From the NCBI GenBank assembly GCA_029573925.1, contig JAKQBV010000345.1:1-11928 (forward strand): 11,928 bases of DNA, read 5' to 3'. Within the stretch, counting starts at the first letter, position 1; the number at the start of each line of letters is the position of its first letter. The notes beneath the pieces are model-generated. The model was given only the letters and a program-made list of their open reading frames with translations. It was not told the origin of the DNA and did no database searches. The stretch is from a bacterium (GTDB lineage Bacteria > UBP15 > UBA6099). This document shows positions 1-6,373 of this stretch, one piece after another. Position numbers and translations under genes: made by a program.

Positions 1-1391
1 CGGTGTTGACGTTGGACGGGGTGGGGGAGTGGGCCACCGCGAGTCAGGGAGAGGGGCGCGGCAACCGCGTCTCCATCTCCCGCGAAATAAGATTCCCGCA
101 TTCATTGGGTCTTCTTTATTCCGCGTTTACTTATTTCTGCGGTTTCAAAGTGAATTCCGGGGAATACAAGCTGATGGGGCTGGCTCCGTACGGCGAGCCG
201 AGGTTTGTGGACGCGATTAAGAAAAATCTCATAGACATCAAGGACGACGGCTCGTTCAGGCTGAACCTGAAGTGTTTTTCGTACATGGCGGGGCTGAGGA
301 TGACGAACAAGCGGTTTGCCGCTCTGTTCGGGGTCGGGCCGAGGAAGCCGGAATCTGCAATAACAGAAATTTACATGGATTTGGCGAGGTCCATTCAGGC
401 GGTAACGGAAGAGATTGTGCTGAAGATGGCGAGAGATATCCGCGAGCGGACCGGGATGAGGAATCTGTGCATGGCCGGAGGGGTGGCGCTCAATTGCGTG
501 GCTAACGGCGCGCTGTTGCGGGAAGGCGTATTCGACGACATCTGGATACAGCCTGCGGCGGGAGACGCCGGAGGCGCGTTGGGCGCGGCCATGTTGGCGT
601 GGCATCACTATTACGGCAAACCCCGGAAGACCGGCAAAGGAGACGCGCAGCGCGGCTCGCTGCTCGGCCCGGAGTTTACGGATGAACAAATCGAGGCGTT
701 CCTCGTCGAGAATGACATCCTGTTTGAGCGCGTCGGGCGGGAAAATCTGGCGGCGCGGACGGCGGAGCTTCTTGAAGAGGGAAAAGTCGTCGGGTGGTTC
801 CAAGGTCGCATGGAGTTCGGGCCGAGGGCTTTGGGGGCCAGAAGCATAATAGGCGACGCGCGCTCGCGGGATATGCAGAGCGTGATGAACCTAAAGATTA
901 AGTTCAGGGAATCTTTTCGTCCGTTCGCGCCGTCGGTTCTTGCGGAGCGGGCGGCGGATTATTTTTGTATCGATCGCGAAAGTCCTTACATGTTGCTGAC
1001 TGCCGACGCGCGAAAGGAAACACGCGGAGAGCTATCGTCCGAAGAACTTTCGCTTAAGGGGTTGGATAAACTTCGCGTGGCGCGTTCTTCAACTCCGGCG
1101 ATAACTCATGTCGATTATTCGGCTCGCGTGCAGACGGTCTCAAAGGATGCGAATCCGATTTACCATGAAATGATATCCGAGTTTGACCGGCGCACGGGCT
1201 GCGGTCTGATAATAAACACATCGTTCAATGTGCGCGGCGAGCCTATCGTCTGTTCGCCGGAGGACGCTTACAGGTGTTTCATGCGCACGCAGATGGACTA
1301 TCTTGTTATGGGCGGGTTCGTTTTGGACAAGAAGCGGCAGCCGGAAGTTGAGATTCCCGAAGACTGGCTCAAGGAGTTTTCACCGGATTGA
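1..1391 (+). CDS. Carbamoyltransferase, NodU/CmcH/SxtI family (5' end outside window)
   Basis: The enzyme family transfers a carbamoyl group from carbamoyl phosphate to a hydroxyl of a sugar, antibiotic or other secondary metabolite. The frame is open from base 3 for 462 codons. The first residues (LTLDGVGEWAT) already lie inside the N-terminal Kae1-like domain, so the GTG at 3 is not a real start. Full-length relatives have about 570-610 residues, so roughly 110-150 are missing to the left. Fragment landmarks: FPHSLGLLYSAF (31-42), GEYKLMGLAPYGEP (53-66), AGGVALN (158-164), and the metal/phosphate-binding QPAAGDAGGALGAA (183-196). The C-terminal domain has WFQGRMEFGPRALGARSI (265-282), FRPFAPS (305-311) and INTSFNVRGEP (404-414). 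The stop overlaps the next gene by 4 bases, indicating translational coupling. The family is certain; the substrate cannot be read from the sequence. Confidence 0.93.
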   Translation, partial: VLTLDGVGEWATASQGEGRGNRVSISREIRFPHSLGLLYSAFTYFCGFKVNSGEYKLMGLAPYGEPRFVDAIKKNLIDIKDDGSFRLNLKCFSYMAGLRMTNKRFAALFGVGPRKPESAITEIYMDLARSIQAVTEEIVLKMARDIRERTGMRNLCMAGGVALNCVANGALLREGVFDDIWIQPAAGDAGGALGAAMLAWHHYYGKPRKTGKGDAQRGSLLGPEFTDEQIEAFLVENDILFERVGRENLAARTAELLEEGKVVGWFQGRMEFGPRALGARSIIGDARSRDMQSVMNLKIKFRESFRPFAPSVLAERAADYFCIDRESPYMLLTADARKETRGELSSEELSLKGLDKLRVARSSTPAITHVDYSARVQTVSKDANPIYHEMISEFDRRTGCGLIINTSFNVRGEPIVCSPEDAYRCFMRTQMDYLVMGGFVLDKKRQPEVEIPEDWLKEFSPD

Positions 1392-1801
1392 GCGGCGGAG
1401 AGAAGAACAACGAGTTGAAACAGGCGGCTAGATTCGCGCTAACGGCGTTTATCGCGACCGGAGCGCTGGCGGCGCTGGCGTTCCTGCGCGGCAAGCCTGT
1501 CGCGGCGCAGGTGTTTGCGTCGCTATCCGCGTACATGTTTGCCGCAAGGTTCATTCTGCCGGGCATATTGCTGAAGCCAACTTACAACGCTGTTACGGCG
1601 GCAGCGCGTGCGCTCGGCTGGGTGAATGCGGCGGTAGCCCTCGGTCTTGCTTACTTCTTCGTGTTTGCTCCTGTAGCGGTGGTTCTGCGCGCGGCGAGGC
1701 GGGATTTCATGCTGCGGAAGTTCGACCCGAAAGCCGAATCCTACTGGCATGAAACGGAACAGAAGCCGCTTGATCCTAAAAGATATGAGCAAAGGTTCTG
1801 A
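1388..1801 (+). CDS. SxtJ-family small membrane protein
   Basis: A 137-residue protein with three likely membrane segments (about 13-33, 38-62 and 77-100), a basic RAARRDFMLRKF stretch after the third, and a polar C-terminal tail with FDPKAESYW (112-120). That tail and the position directly behind a NodU/SxtI-type carbamoyltransferase match the SxtJ family named from saxitoxin clusters, but common in bacteria that do not make saxitoxin. No biochemical role is established; a membrane partner of the carbamoyltransferase is an inference from constant linkage. The start is TTG at 1388, overlapping the upstream TGA (ATTGA). AAGGAG at 1371-1376 lies 11 bases upstream and supports that start. The gene is followed after 16 bases by an intrinsic terminator, so it is the last of its operon. 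The short SxtK/DUF5989 gene that often follows is absent. Confidence 0.75.
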   Translation: MSGGEKNNELKQAARFALTAFIATGALAALAFLRGKPVAAQVFASLSAYMFAARFILPGILLKPTYNAVTAAARALGWVNAAVALGLAYFFVFAPVAVVLRAARRDFMLRKFDPKAESYWHETEQKPLDPKRYEQRF

Positions 1802-1803
1802 TT

Positions 1804-1825
1804 AAACTAATCCGCAGGGCGCGGA
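1804..1825 (-). terminator. Weak terminator downstream of fusA
   Basis: On the minus strand TCCGC and GCGGA (1825-1821 and 1815-1811) form a 5-bp stem with a 5-base loop, followed by TTAGTTT, a poor U-tract. The stem begins 6 bases past the fusA stop. It shares bases with the plus-strand terminator stem, so the two hairpins are alternative folds of the same DNA. It is plausible as the fusA transcript end but weak. Confidence 0.35.
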
Positions 1826-1846
1826 TTGACGCTACGCGCCTTTTTT
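1818..1846 (+). terminator. Intrinsic terminator of the carbamoyltransferase-sxtJ operon
   Basis: GGCGCG (1818-1823) and CGCGCC (1835-1840) form a perfect 6-bp GC stem with an 11-base loop, followed directly by six T (1841-1846). The 3' arm and T-run also encode the last codons of fusA on the other strand (Lys-Lys-Gly-Ala-stop), so the terminator lies partly inside the convergent gene. Confidence 0.8.
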
Positions 1847-3904
1847 CAAGAGAGATTCGGAGACCGTTCTCGGGACTTCCTGATAGCTGTGGAATTCCAT
1901 TGAGAAGTTGCCCCTGCCTTGAGTGCAGTTGCGGATGACGGTGGAGTATCCGAACATTTCGCTGAGAGGGACCATCGCGGCGATGACGCGCCGCGCTCCG
2001 GCGACGGACTCCATTTCCGCGAGTCTGCCCCTGCGCGAACTGATGTCCTGCATGACGTTGCCGACGAACTCTTCGGGGACGTCGATCTCGACTTTCATGA
2101 TCGGCTCCTTGAGTATCGGGCGAGCTTTTCTCAGGGCGTTCTTGAGGCCGATGGAGGCCGCGATTCTGAAAGCTTGGTCGTTGGAGTCCACCTCGTGGAA
2201 AGCGCCGCCGAGGAGCGTGACCGCGATGTCGATGACGGGATACGCTCCGAGCACGCCGGTCTTCATTGCGTCTTCCACGCCCTTTTGGACGGAGGAGAAA
2301 TATTCCTGTGGGATTTCGCCGCCTTTGACGTCGGTCGCGAAAACGAAACCTTCTCCGGGCTGAAGAGGCTCGACGCGGAGGATGACTTTGCCGAAATGGC
2401 CGCGACCGCCGCTCTGCTTTACGTAGCTGCCTTCTGATTCGACCGAGCGCGACACCGTTTCCTTGAACGCGACTTTTGGTTTTCCCGTCAGCGCGTCCAC
2501 GTTGAACTCCCGTTTCAGCCTGTCGGTTACGATTTCAAGGTGGAGTTCGCCCATGCCGGAGATAATCGTCTGTTCGATGTCGTTGTTAATTTCCACTTTG
2601 AATGTGGGGTCTTCCTTCGCCAGTTCGTGGAGGGCCGCAGACATCTTCTGTTGGTCGCCTTTGGACGCCGGCTCGATGGACATTGATATGACCGGCTCCG
2701 GGAAAGTTATGTTCCCCAGAACGACCGGAGAGTTTTCGTCGGTTAGGGTGTCGCCTGTGTTGACCGTCTTGAGGCCGATGACGCCGCCGATTCCGCCGGC
2801 GGAAAGCTCTTCAAGCTCTTCCCAACGGTTGGCGTTCATGCGGAGTATGCGTGTGACCCGGTCCATTTTGCCGTTCACCGAGTTGTACACGCGGGAGTTT
2901 TTTTTCATTACGCCGGAGTAGACTCTGACGTAGGTGATGTGGCCGACGTGAGGCTCTCTGGCGATTTTGAAGGCGAGAGCCGCGAGCGGCTCGCTGTCGT
3001 CCGTTTCCCAGACGACGCTTTCACCCGTCTTCCTGTCCGCGCCCACGACCGCCGGGACGTCGAGCGGAGATGGCAGATATTCGTTGACGGCGTCCAGAAG
3101 AGACTGAACGCCTATGTCTTTCATCGAGGTTCCGCAGAACATCGGGACTAGGCCGGAGCGGATGGTGGTTTCGCGGATGGCTTTTCTAAGGATGTCTTTG
3201 GAGATGTCAGCCTCTTCAAGGAACATCTCGGCTATCTCGTCCGACTTGTCGGCAAGGCGCTCGATGAGTTTTGCGCGCCATGCGGCAGCGTTCTCCATGC
3301 ACTCATCGGGTATCGCCGTCCGAGTTCTGCCGTCTTCGCCTTCGGTGTCGGGCAGCTCAAGCTCCATCTCGATAAGATCGATCACGCCGGCGAAAGTTTC
3401 GCCGTTAAAATATGGAATGTAGACAGGGGCGGGCGAGGCTCCGAATTTGCTTTCGAGCTGTTCGGCGCATCTGAAATAATCTGCGCCCAGCCTGTCCATT
3501 TTGTTGACGAACACGATTCTCGGAATGCCGTATTTGTTGGCCTGCCGCCAGACTGTTTCCGTCTGCGGCTGAACGCCGCCGGTGGCGCAGAATACGACCA
3601 CAAGGCCGTCGAGCACGCGCATCGCCCGCTCGACCTCGACCGTGAAGTCAACGTGTCCGGGGGTGTCTATGATATTTATCGAGTGGCCTTTCCATTCGCA
3701 GGAAGTCGCCGCCGAGACGATTGTGATCCCGCGCTCCTTTTCCTGCTCCATCCAGTCCATCGTCGCCGTGCCTGAATCGACAGCGCCCAGCCGGTGAACT
3801 TTCCCGGTGTAGTAGAGGATGCCCTCCGTCGTGGTTGTTTTTCCGGCGTCAATGTGCGCCACGATTCCGATGTTTCTGGCTTTTCTCAAATCAGACTCTT
3901 TCAT
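1832..3904 (-). CDS. fusA: Elongation factor G (translocation GTPase)
   Basis: EF-G drives tRNA-mRNA translocation on the ribosome and, with RRF, ribosome recycling. Using the ATG at 3904 gives 690 residues, normal for the family. GTPase motifs: G1 AHIDAGKT (16-23), G2 RGITI (58-62), G3 DTPGH (80-84), G4 NKMD (134-137). Later landmarks are GMGELHLEI, KQSGGRGHFG, the domain IV loop GAFHEVDSNDQAF, and MFGYSTVIRNCTQGRG in domain V. Sequences such as VFCATGG and ETVWRQANKYGIPR look like canonical EF-G rather than a tetracycline-resistance or EF-4/LepA relative. The frame extends 10 codons further to a TTG at 3934, but that start would follow directly on a U-tract without a ribosome site. The ATG leaves the expected short lead before RNIGI, although its own Shine-Dalgarno is weak (AAGG only 2 bases away). 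The gene is not next to rpsL, rpsG or tuf. Confidence 0.97.
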   Translation of the reverse strand: MKESDLRKARNIGIVAHIDAGKTTTTEGILYYTGKVHRLGAVDSGTATMDWMEQEKERGITIVSAATSCEWKGHSINIIDTPGHVDFTVEVERAMRVLDGLVVVFCATGGVQPQTETVWRQANKYGIPRIVFVNKMDRLGADYFRCAEQLESKFGASPAPVYIPYFNGETFAGVIDLIEMELELPDTEGEDGRTRTAIPDECMENAAAWRAKLIERLADKSDEIAEMFLEEADISKDILRKAIRETTIRSGLVPMFCGTSMKDIGVQSLLDAVNEYLPSPLDVPAVVGADRKTGESVVWETDDSEPLAALAFKIAREPHVGHITYVRVYSGVMKKNSRVYNSVNGKMDRVTRILRMNANRWEELEELSAGGIGGVIGLKTVNTGDTLTDENSPVVLGNITFPEPVISMSIEPASKGDQQKMSAALHELAKEDPTFKVEINNDIEQTIISGMGELHLEIVTDRLKREFNVDALTGKPKVAFKETVSRSVESEGSYVKQSGGRGHFGKVILRVEPLQPGEGFVFATDVKGGEIPQEYFSSVQKGVEDAMKTGVLGAYPVIDIAVTLLGGAFHEVDSNDQAFRIAASIGLKNALRKARPILKEPIMKVEIDVPEEFVGNVMQDISSRRGRLAEMESVAGARRVIAAMVPLSEMFGYSTVIRNCTQGRGNFSMEFHSYQEVPRTVSESLLKKGA

Positions 3905-3974
3905 GACCTTGCAAACCTGTTCCCTTTCGAGCAAAAAAAAACCGGCCCGTTTCGCCGCTTGCCTTTCGCGGCAT
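3891..3974 (-). CDS. Possible fusA leader mini-ORF (27 codons)
   Basis: An ATG at 3974 opens a frame that runs through the whole leader hairpin. It reads the nine-U tract as three phenylalanines (RFFFARKG) and stops at TGA 3893-3891, just after the fusA start, in a different frame. If the predicted promoter is right, the ATG sits only about 7 bases from the mRNA 5' end with no Shine-Dalgarno, so translation would have to be leaderless-like. Chance is a serious alternative because the U-tract gives Phe codons in this frame. It is listed because its frame, position and overlap would suit translation-coupled attenuation. Confidence 0.18.
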   Translation of the reverse strand: MPRKASGETGRFFFARKGTGLQGHERV

Positions 3975-3980
3975 GGCCGA
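3933..3980 (-). terminator. Terminator hairpin in the fusA leader (candidate attenuator)
   Basis: On the minus strand an outer stem CGGCC/GGCCG (3979-3975 with 47-43) encloses an inner stem GCCGC/GCGGC (3972-3968 with 58-54). Both are perfect GC stems of 5 bp. One G later come nine consecutive T (3941-3933). This has the form of a strong intrinsic terminator. Only 28 bases separate the T-run from the fusA ATG, too few for a promoter, so fusA transcripts have to cross it. It could simply stop read-through from the HD-GYP gene, but the good promoter found lies upstream of the hairpin, which favours conditional termination. Confidence 0.65.
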
Positions 3981-3986
3981 CATTAC

Positions 3987-4014
3987 ATTCTAAGGGTTAA
4001 GCGGAATTTGTCCA
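3987..4014 (-). promoter_or_regulatory. Sigma70-type promoter for fusA
   Basis: On the minus strand TGGACA (4014-4009) and TAGAAT (3992-3987), each 5 of 6 matches to consensus, are spaced by 16 bases. Transcription would begin near 3981, giving a leader of about 77 bases that is almost entirely the terminator hairpin. Confidence 0.6.
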
Positions 4015-4017
4015 TAC

Positions 4018-4041
4018 GCGCGGAAAAAAACTTTGCCGCGC
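4018..4041. repeat. GC dyad with A/T-rich loop after the HD-GYP stop
   Basis: GCGCGG (4018-4023) and CCGCGC (4036-4041) are perfect 6-bp arms around a 12-base loop containing seven A on the plus strand (seven T on the minus strand). It begins directly after the HD-GYP stop codon and ends just before the fusA -35 box. Because the T-run is in the loop rather than after the stem it is not a canonical terminator; a protein site or mRNA 3'-end structure is possible. Confidence 0.4.
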
Positions 4042-5172
4042 TCAGAGTTTCATTATGTGCTCGATGGATTTCATTATGTTCGCCGAAGAGATGACGCCTT
4101 CGATGAACCAGTCTCTGTAGCTGTCGTCGGAGAGGTCCACGTGGAATGGTTTCACGGGTTTGGTTTCATCTTCGTAAATGACGAGAATGCGGGGGCGCAG
4201 CGGGTTGTCTCTGTTAGAGTTGATGACCACCGCCCGCATCGAGTTGTTGAGTTGCACGAAAGTGCCGGCGGGGTATATTGCGAGATTCGAGACGAACACG
4301 CGCAACACTTCGGGGTCGAACCTGTGATATTTAGGATCGACGATAGTGACCATCGCCTGATGAGGGTCCACCCTGTTGGCGGGGTCGAACGGAGAGACGA
4401 GCGTGTTGAAAGCCTCGGACACCGCGATTATGGACGCGAGCTTGGATATCTGTCCGGCTTTCAGTCCTTCGGGGTATCCGGAGCCGTCCATGTACTCGTG
4501 GTGTTGGGCGACGGCGTCCAGCGCGTTCTCGCTGATGCCCCTTATCTCTCTTGCCATCTCCATGCTGCGGAGCGGATGCTTGCGGATGTTCGCCGGCGCG
4601 GCGGTCAGCATCGAGTTGTCCCACTTCTGTTTCTTATAAGCAACAAGACCGAGGTCGTGCAGCAGACACGCCGTGCCGAGGTCGTTCTGTTCGGCCTCCG
4701 GCAGTTCGAGCGACCGACCGAGTATCAGCGCCGTCACGCACACGTCCACATTGTGCTGATATATATATTCGTCCGAAGCTTTCAGTTTGGATAGCAGGGA
4801 CAGCACGCCCTGTTCGAGAGCTATGACATCGAGTATCTGGGTAATCGTCCGGGATATCAGGTCTATCTCGCACGCGCCTTCCGATATCAGGTTCTTGGAA
4901 AGCCGCGCGAGAGATGTTATGGCGTCCTCGTAGGTCTGTTTGGCGAGCACTTTTATCGACTCGCTGAAAACCTCGTTGTTGTCCGCGCCGCCGTCGTATG
5001 TCTCGACGAAAATATGCTCAATACCCCACTTGCCGAGTCTCTTTATGTGGGTTTTTTCGAGCATGAAGCCGGGCCGCATAAGTTCACGTCCGCCGGAGTG
5101 CAGCACCACGACCGGTTTCGCGAGAATCATCCCCGGTTCCGCGTCGAATATGCGGATTTTCTTCATTCCCAT
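4042..5172 (-). CDS. HD-GYP domain protein with altered active-site signature
   Basis: HD-GYP proteins are metal-dependent phosphodiesterases, usually of cyclic di-GMP. This 376-residue cytoplasmic protein has an N-terminal domain (about 4-56: PGMILAKPV, RPGFMLEKTHIKRL) common in the family, then a helical linker. The catalytic domain (about 130-295) has H140, HD at 172-173, H199, HH at 224-225 and DGSGYP at 229-234. A C-terminal extension (about 296-376, YPAGTFVQLNNS) is also typical. There are no membrane segments and no receiver domain. The usual HDxGK lysine is leucine (HDLGL, 172-176), and the usual aVaDvfDAL reads AVSEAFNTL (250-258), with E253 and N256 in place of aspartates. Activity may be changed or lost. 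The start at 5172 has GGAGG 12 bases upstream. It follows ricT after 116 bases and seems to have its own promoter. Confidence 0.88.
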   Translation of the reverse strand: MGMKKIRIFDAEPGMILAKPVVVLHSGGRELMRPGFMLEKTHIKRLGKWGIEHIFVETYDGGADNNEVFSESIKVLAKQTYEDAITSLARLSKNLISEGACEIDLISRTITQILDVIALEQGVLSLLSKLKASDEYIYQHNVDVCVTALILGRSLELPEAEQNDLGTACLLHDLGLVAYKKQKWDNSMLTAAPANIRKHPLRSMEMAREIRGISENALDAVAQHHEYMDGSGYPEGLKAGQISKLASIIAVSEAFNTLVSPFDPANRVDPHQAMVTIVDPKYHRFDPEVLRVFVSNLAIYPAGTFVQLNNSMRAVVINSNRDNPLRPRILVIYEDETKPVKPFHVDLSDDSYRDWFIEGVISSANIMKSIEHIMKL

Positions 5173-5219
5173 CTGCGCCGAGCGCCTCCGCTTGCCTTAA
5201 TCCCTGCTAATTATCTGTA

Positions 5220-5234
5220 ATAGCTTAATGCTAT
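5220..5234. repeat. Short dyad in the HD-GYP leader
   Basis: ATAGC (5220-5224) and GCTAT (5230-5234) flank a 5-base loop. It lies just downstream of the predicted -10 box, near the expected transcription start, so it could be an operator half-site pair or a small 5' hairpin. The surrounding bases are AT-rich, so chance is possible. Confidence 0.3.
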
Positions 5235-5238
5235 ATAA

Positions 5239-5267
5239 AACATACATTTCCGTGTCTGTTTTGTCCA
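5239..5267 (-). promoter_or_regulatory. Likely promoter for the HD-GYP gene
   Basis: On the minus strand TGGACA (5267-5262) lies 17 bases upstream of TATGTT (5244-5239). The -35 is 5/6 and the -10 is 4/6 to consensus, within an AT-rich stretch in the ricT-HD-GYP gap. The -35 sits in the 9-mer ATGGACAAA, also found at the fusA -35. Confidence 0.45.
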
Positions 5268-5288
5268 TGTCGAAACCGAACAAAAAAG

Positions 5289-6299
5289 CTACCGTTCTTT
5301 GCCGTCCGGAATTTCTGATGCCGGGACGGGAACAGGTCTATTCTCCTCTTCCGGCTCCGTCTCTATGCCGGCGTTCTCCGTATTATGCGGCGAAGCGTCG
5401 TCCGGCTCGTCTTTGAAATCCGCGTTTTCGGCGTCCCGGACATTTGTTTCGGGGGAGCCGCAACCGCATTTTCTCTCGCAGGGCTGGAACCTGTTTTCGA
5501 ATTCCAGAGGAGGCAGTTCCGCCCACGATCTTCCGCCATCGGGCGTTTCGATCTCTACCGAGTTCTTGGGGATGCTCAGCCCGATCACTCGCCCCTTAAC
5601 GCCCTCGATGGTCACCTCTTCGCCCATGCGGGGCATCTTTTTCTTGATTTCCATATAAGTGTCGTGCTCGTATTTCAGGCAGCAGAAAAGCCTGCCGCAT
5701 ATTCCCGATATCTTCGTGGGATTGAGAGGCAGACCTTGCTCTTTGGCCATTTTTATCGATACGGATTGGAACTCGCGCAGGAAAGAGGCGCAGCACAGGG
5801 GCCTGCCGCAGGGGCCGATGCCGCCGTGGAGTCTGGCCTCGTCGCGCACGCCCACCTGCCGAAGCTCGATCCGCGTCCGCAGTCGCGACGCCAGCGTCTT
5901 GACCAGTTCCCTGAAATCGACCCGCCCTTCGGCTGTGTAGCATAGAGTGACTTTTGTTCCGTCGAAGGTGTACCGGGCGCTGACCAGCTTCATGCCCAGT
6001 TTCGCTTTCTCAATTTCCTCGCCGCTGACCTCAAGCGCGCGAGTCTCTTTCTCGTTAGCGCCCGCCAGTTTCGCCGCGTCGTCCTCGTTAATCTTCCGCA
6101 TAAGTTTCATCAGCGGAAGCGCCTCGGCCTCTACTTCCTGTTCGCAGATTTCGCGCATCAACTGTCCGATGTCCATACCGAAATCGGTTTCCACCACCAC
6201 GAGGTCGCCCGGCTCAATCTGCTCCGTCAGCCCTACGGCGTCGAACAGGAAAGACCTGTTCAGGTAATCCATCCTTACTTCTCCGCATCTAACGATCAT
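5289..6299 (-). CDS. ricT: RicT/YaaT, PSP1-domain Fe-S protein of the Ric complex
   Basis: In Bacillus subtilis RicT joins RicA and RicF in a complex carrying [4Fe-4S] clusters that supports RNase Y-dependent mRNA maturation, and affects sporulation, competence and biofilm formation. This 336-residue protein has the family pattern: an N-terminal beta-rich part (1-55), the PSP1 core, and the paired cysteine motifs GPCGRPLCC (162-170) and GICGRLFCC (199-207). B. subtilis YaaT has about 275 residues. The excess here is a C-terminal tail with an extra CxxxCxC (C274, C278, C280) followed by about 55 acidic, Pro-rich, probably disordered residues. The ATG at 6299 has GGAG seven bases upstream. It follows holB, as in B. 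subtilis, with a 74-base gap holding a small hairpin (CCGGG/CCCGG, 6318-6337). Family assignment is firm; the Ric partners are not in the window. Confidence 0.92.
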   Translation of the reverse strand: MIVRCGEVRMDYLNRSFLFDAVGLTEQIEPGDLVVVETDFGMDIGQLMREICEQEVEAEALPLMKLMRKINEDDAAKLAGANEKETRALEVSGEEIEKAKLGMKLVSARYTFDGTKVTLCYTAEGRVDFRELVKTLASRLRTRIELRQVGVRDEARLHGGIGPCGRPLCCASFLREFQSVSIKMAKEQGLPLNPTKISGICGRLFCCLKYEHDTYMEIKKKMPRMGEEVTIEGVKGRVIGLSIPKNSVEIETPDGGRSWAELPPLEFENRFQPCERKCGCGSPETNVRDAENADFKDEPDDASPHNTENAGIETEPEEENRPVPVPASEIPDGKER

Positions 6300-6373
6300 C
6301 TATTTTCTCCAGTCGCGCCGGGAGGGTGTCCGCCCGGACCGCTTCTTCGCTTCGATTTTGCGGCGCGCGCCTT

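Noticed and set aside
102..803. 233-codon open frame on the minus strand inside the carbamoyltransferase
   Set aside because: Arg/Pro/His-rich shadow of a strongly conserved plus-strand gene; no family resemblance.
3..1391. GTG at base 3 as the true start of the carbamoyltransferase
   Set aside because: The first residues already belong to the middle of the conserved N-terminal domain; the gene is cut by the window edge.
4033..4794. 253-codon plus-strand frame opposite the HD-GYP gene
   Set aside because: Val/His/Arg-rich antisense shadow of a recognisable gene, with no ribosome site.
5271..5345. Terminator after ricT
   Set aside because: A 6-bp stem (CCGTCC/GGACGG on the minus strand) and a T6 run exist, but about 13 bases lie between stem and T-run and the stem is inside the gene, so it is not a convincing terminator.
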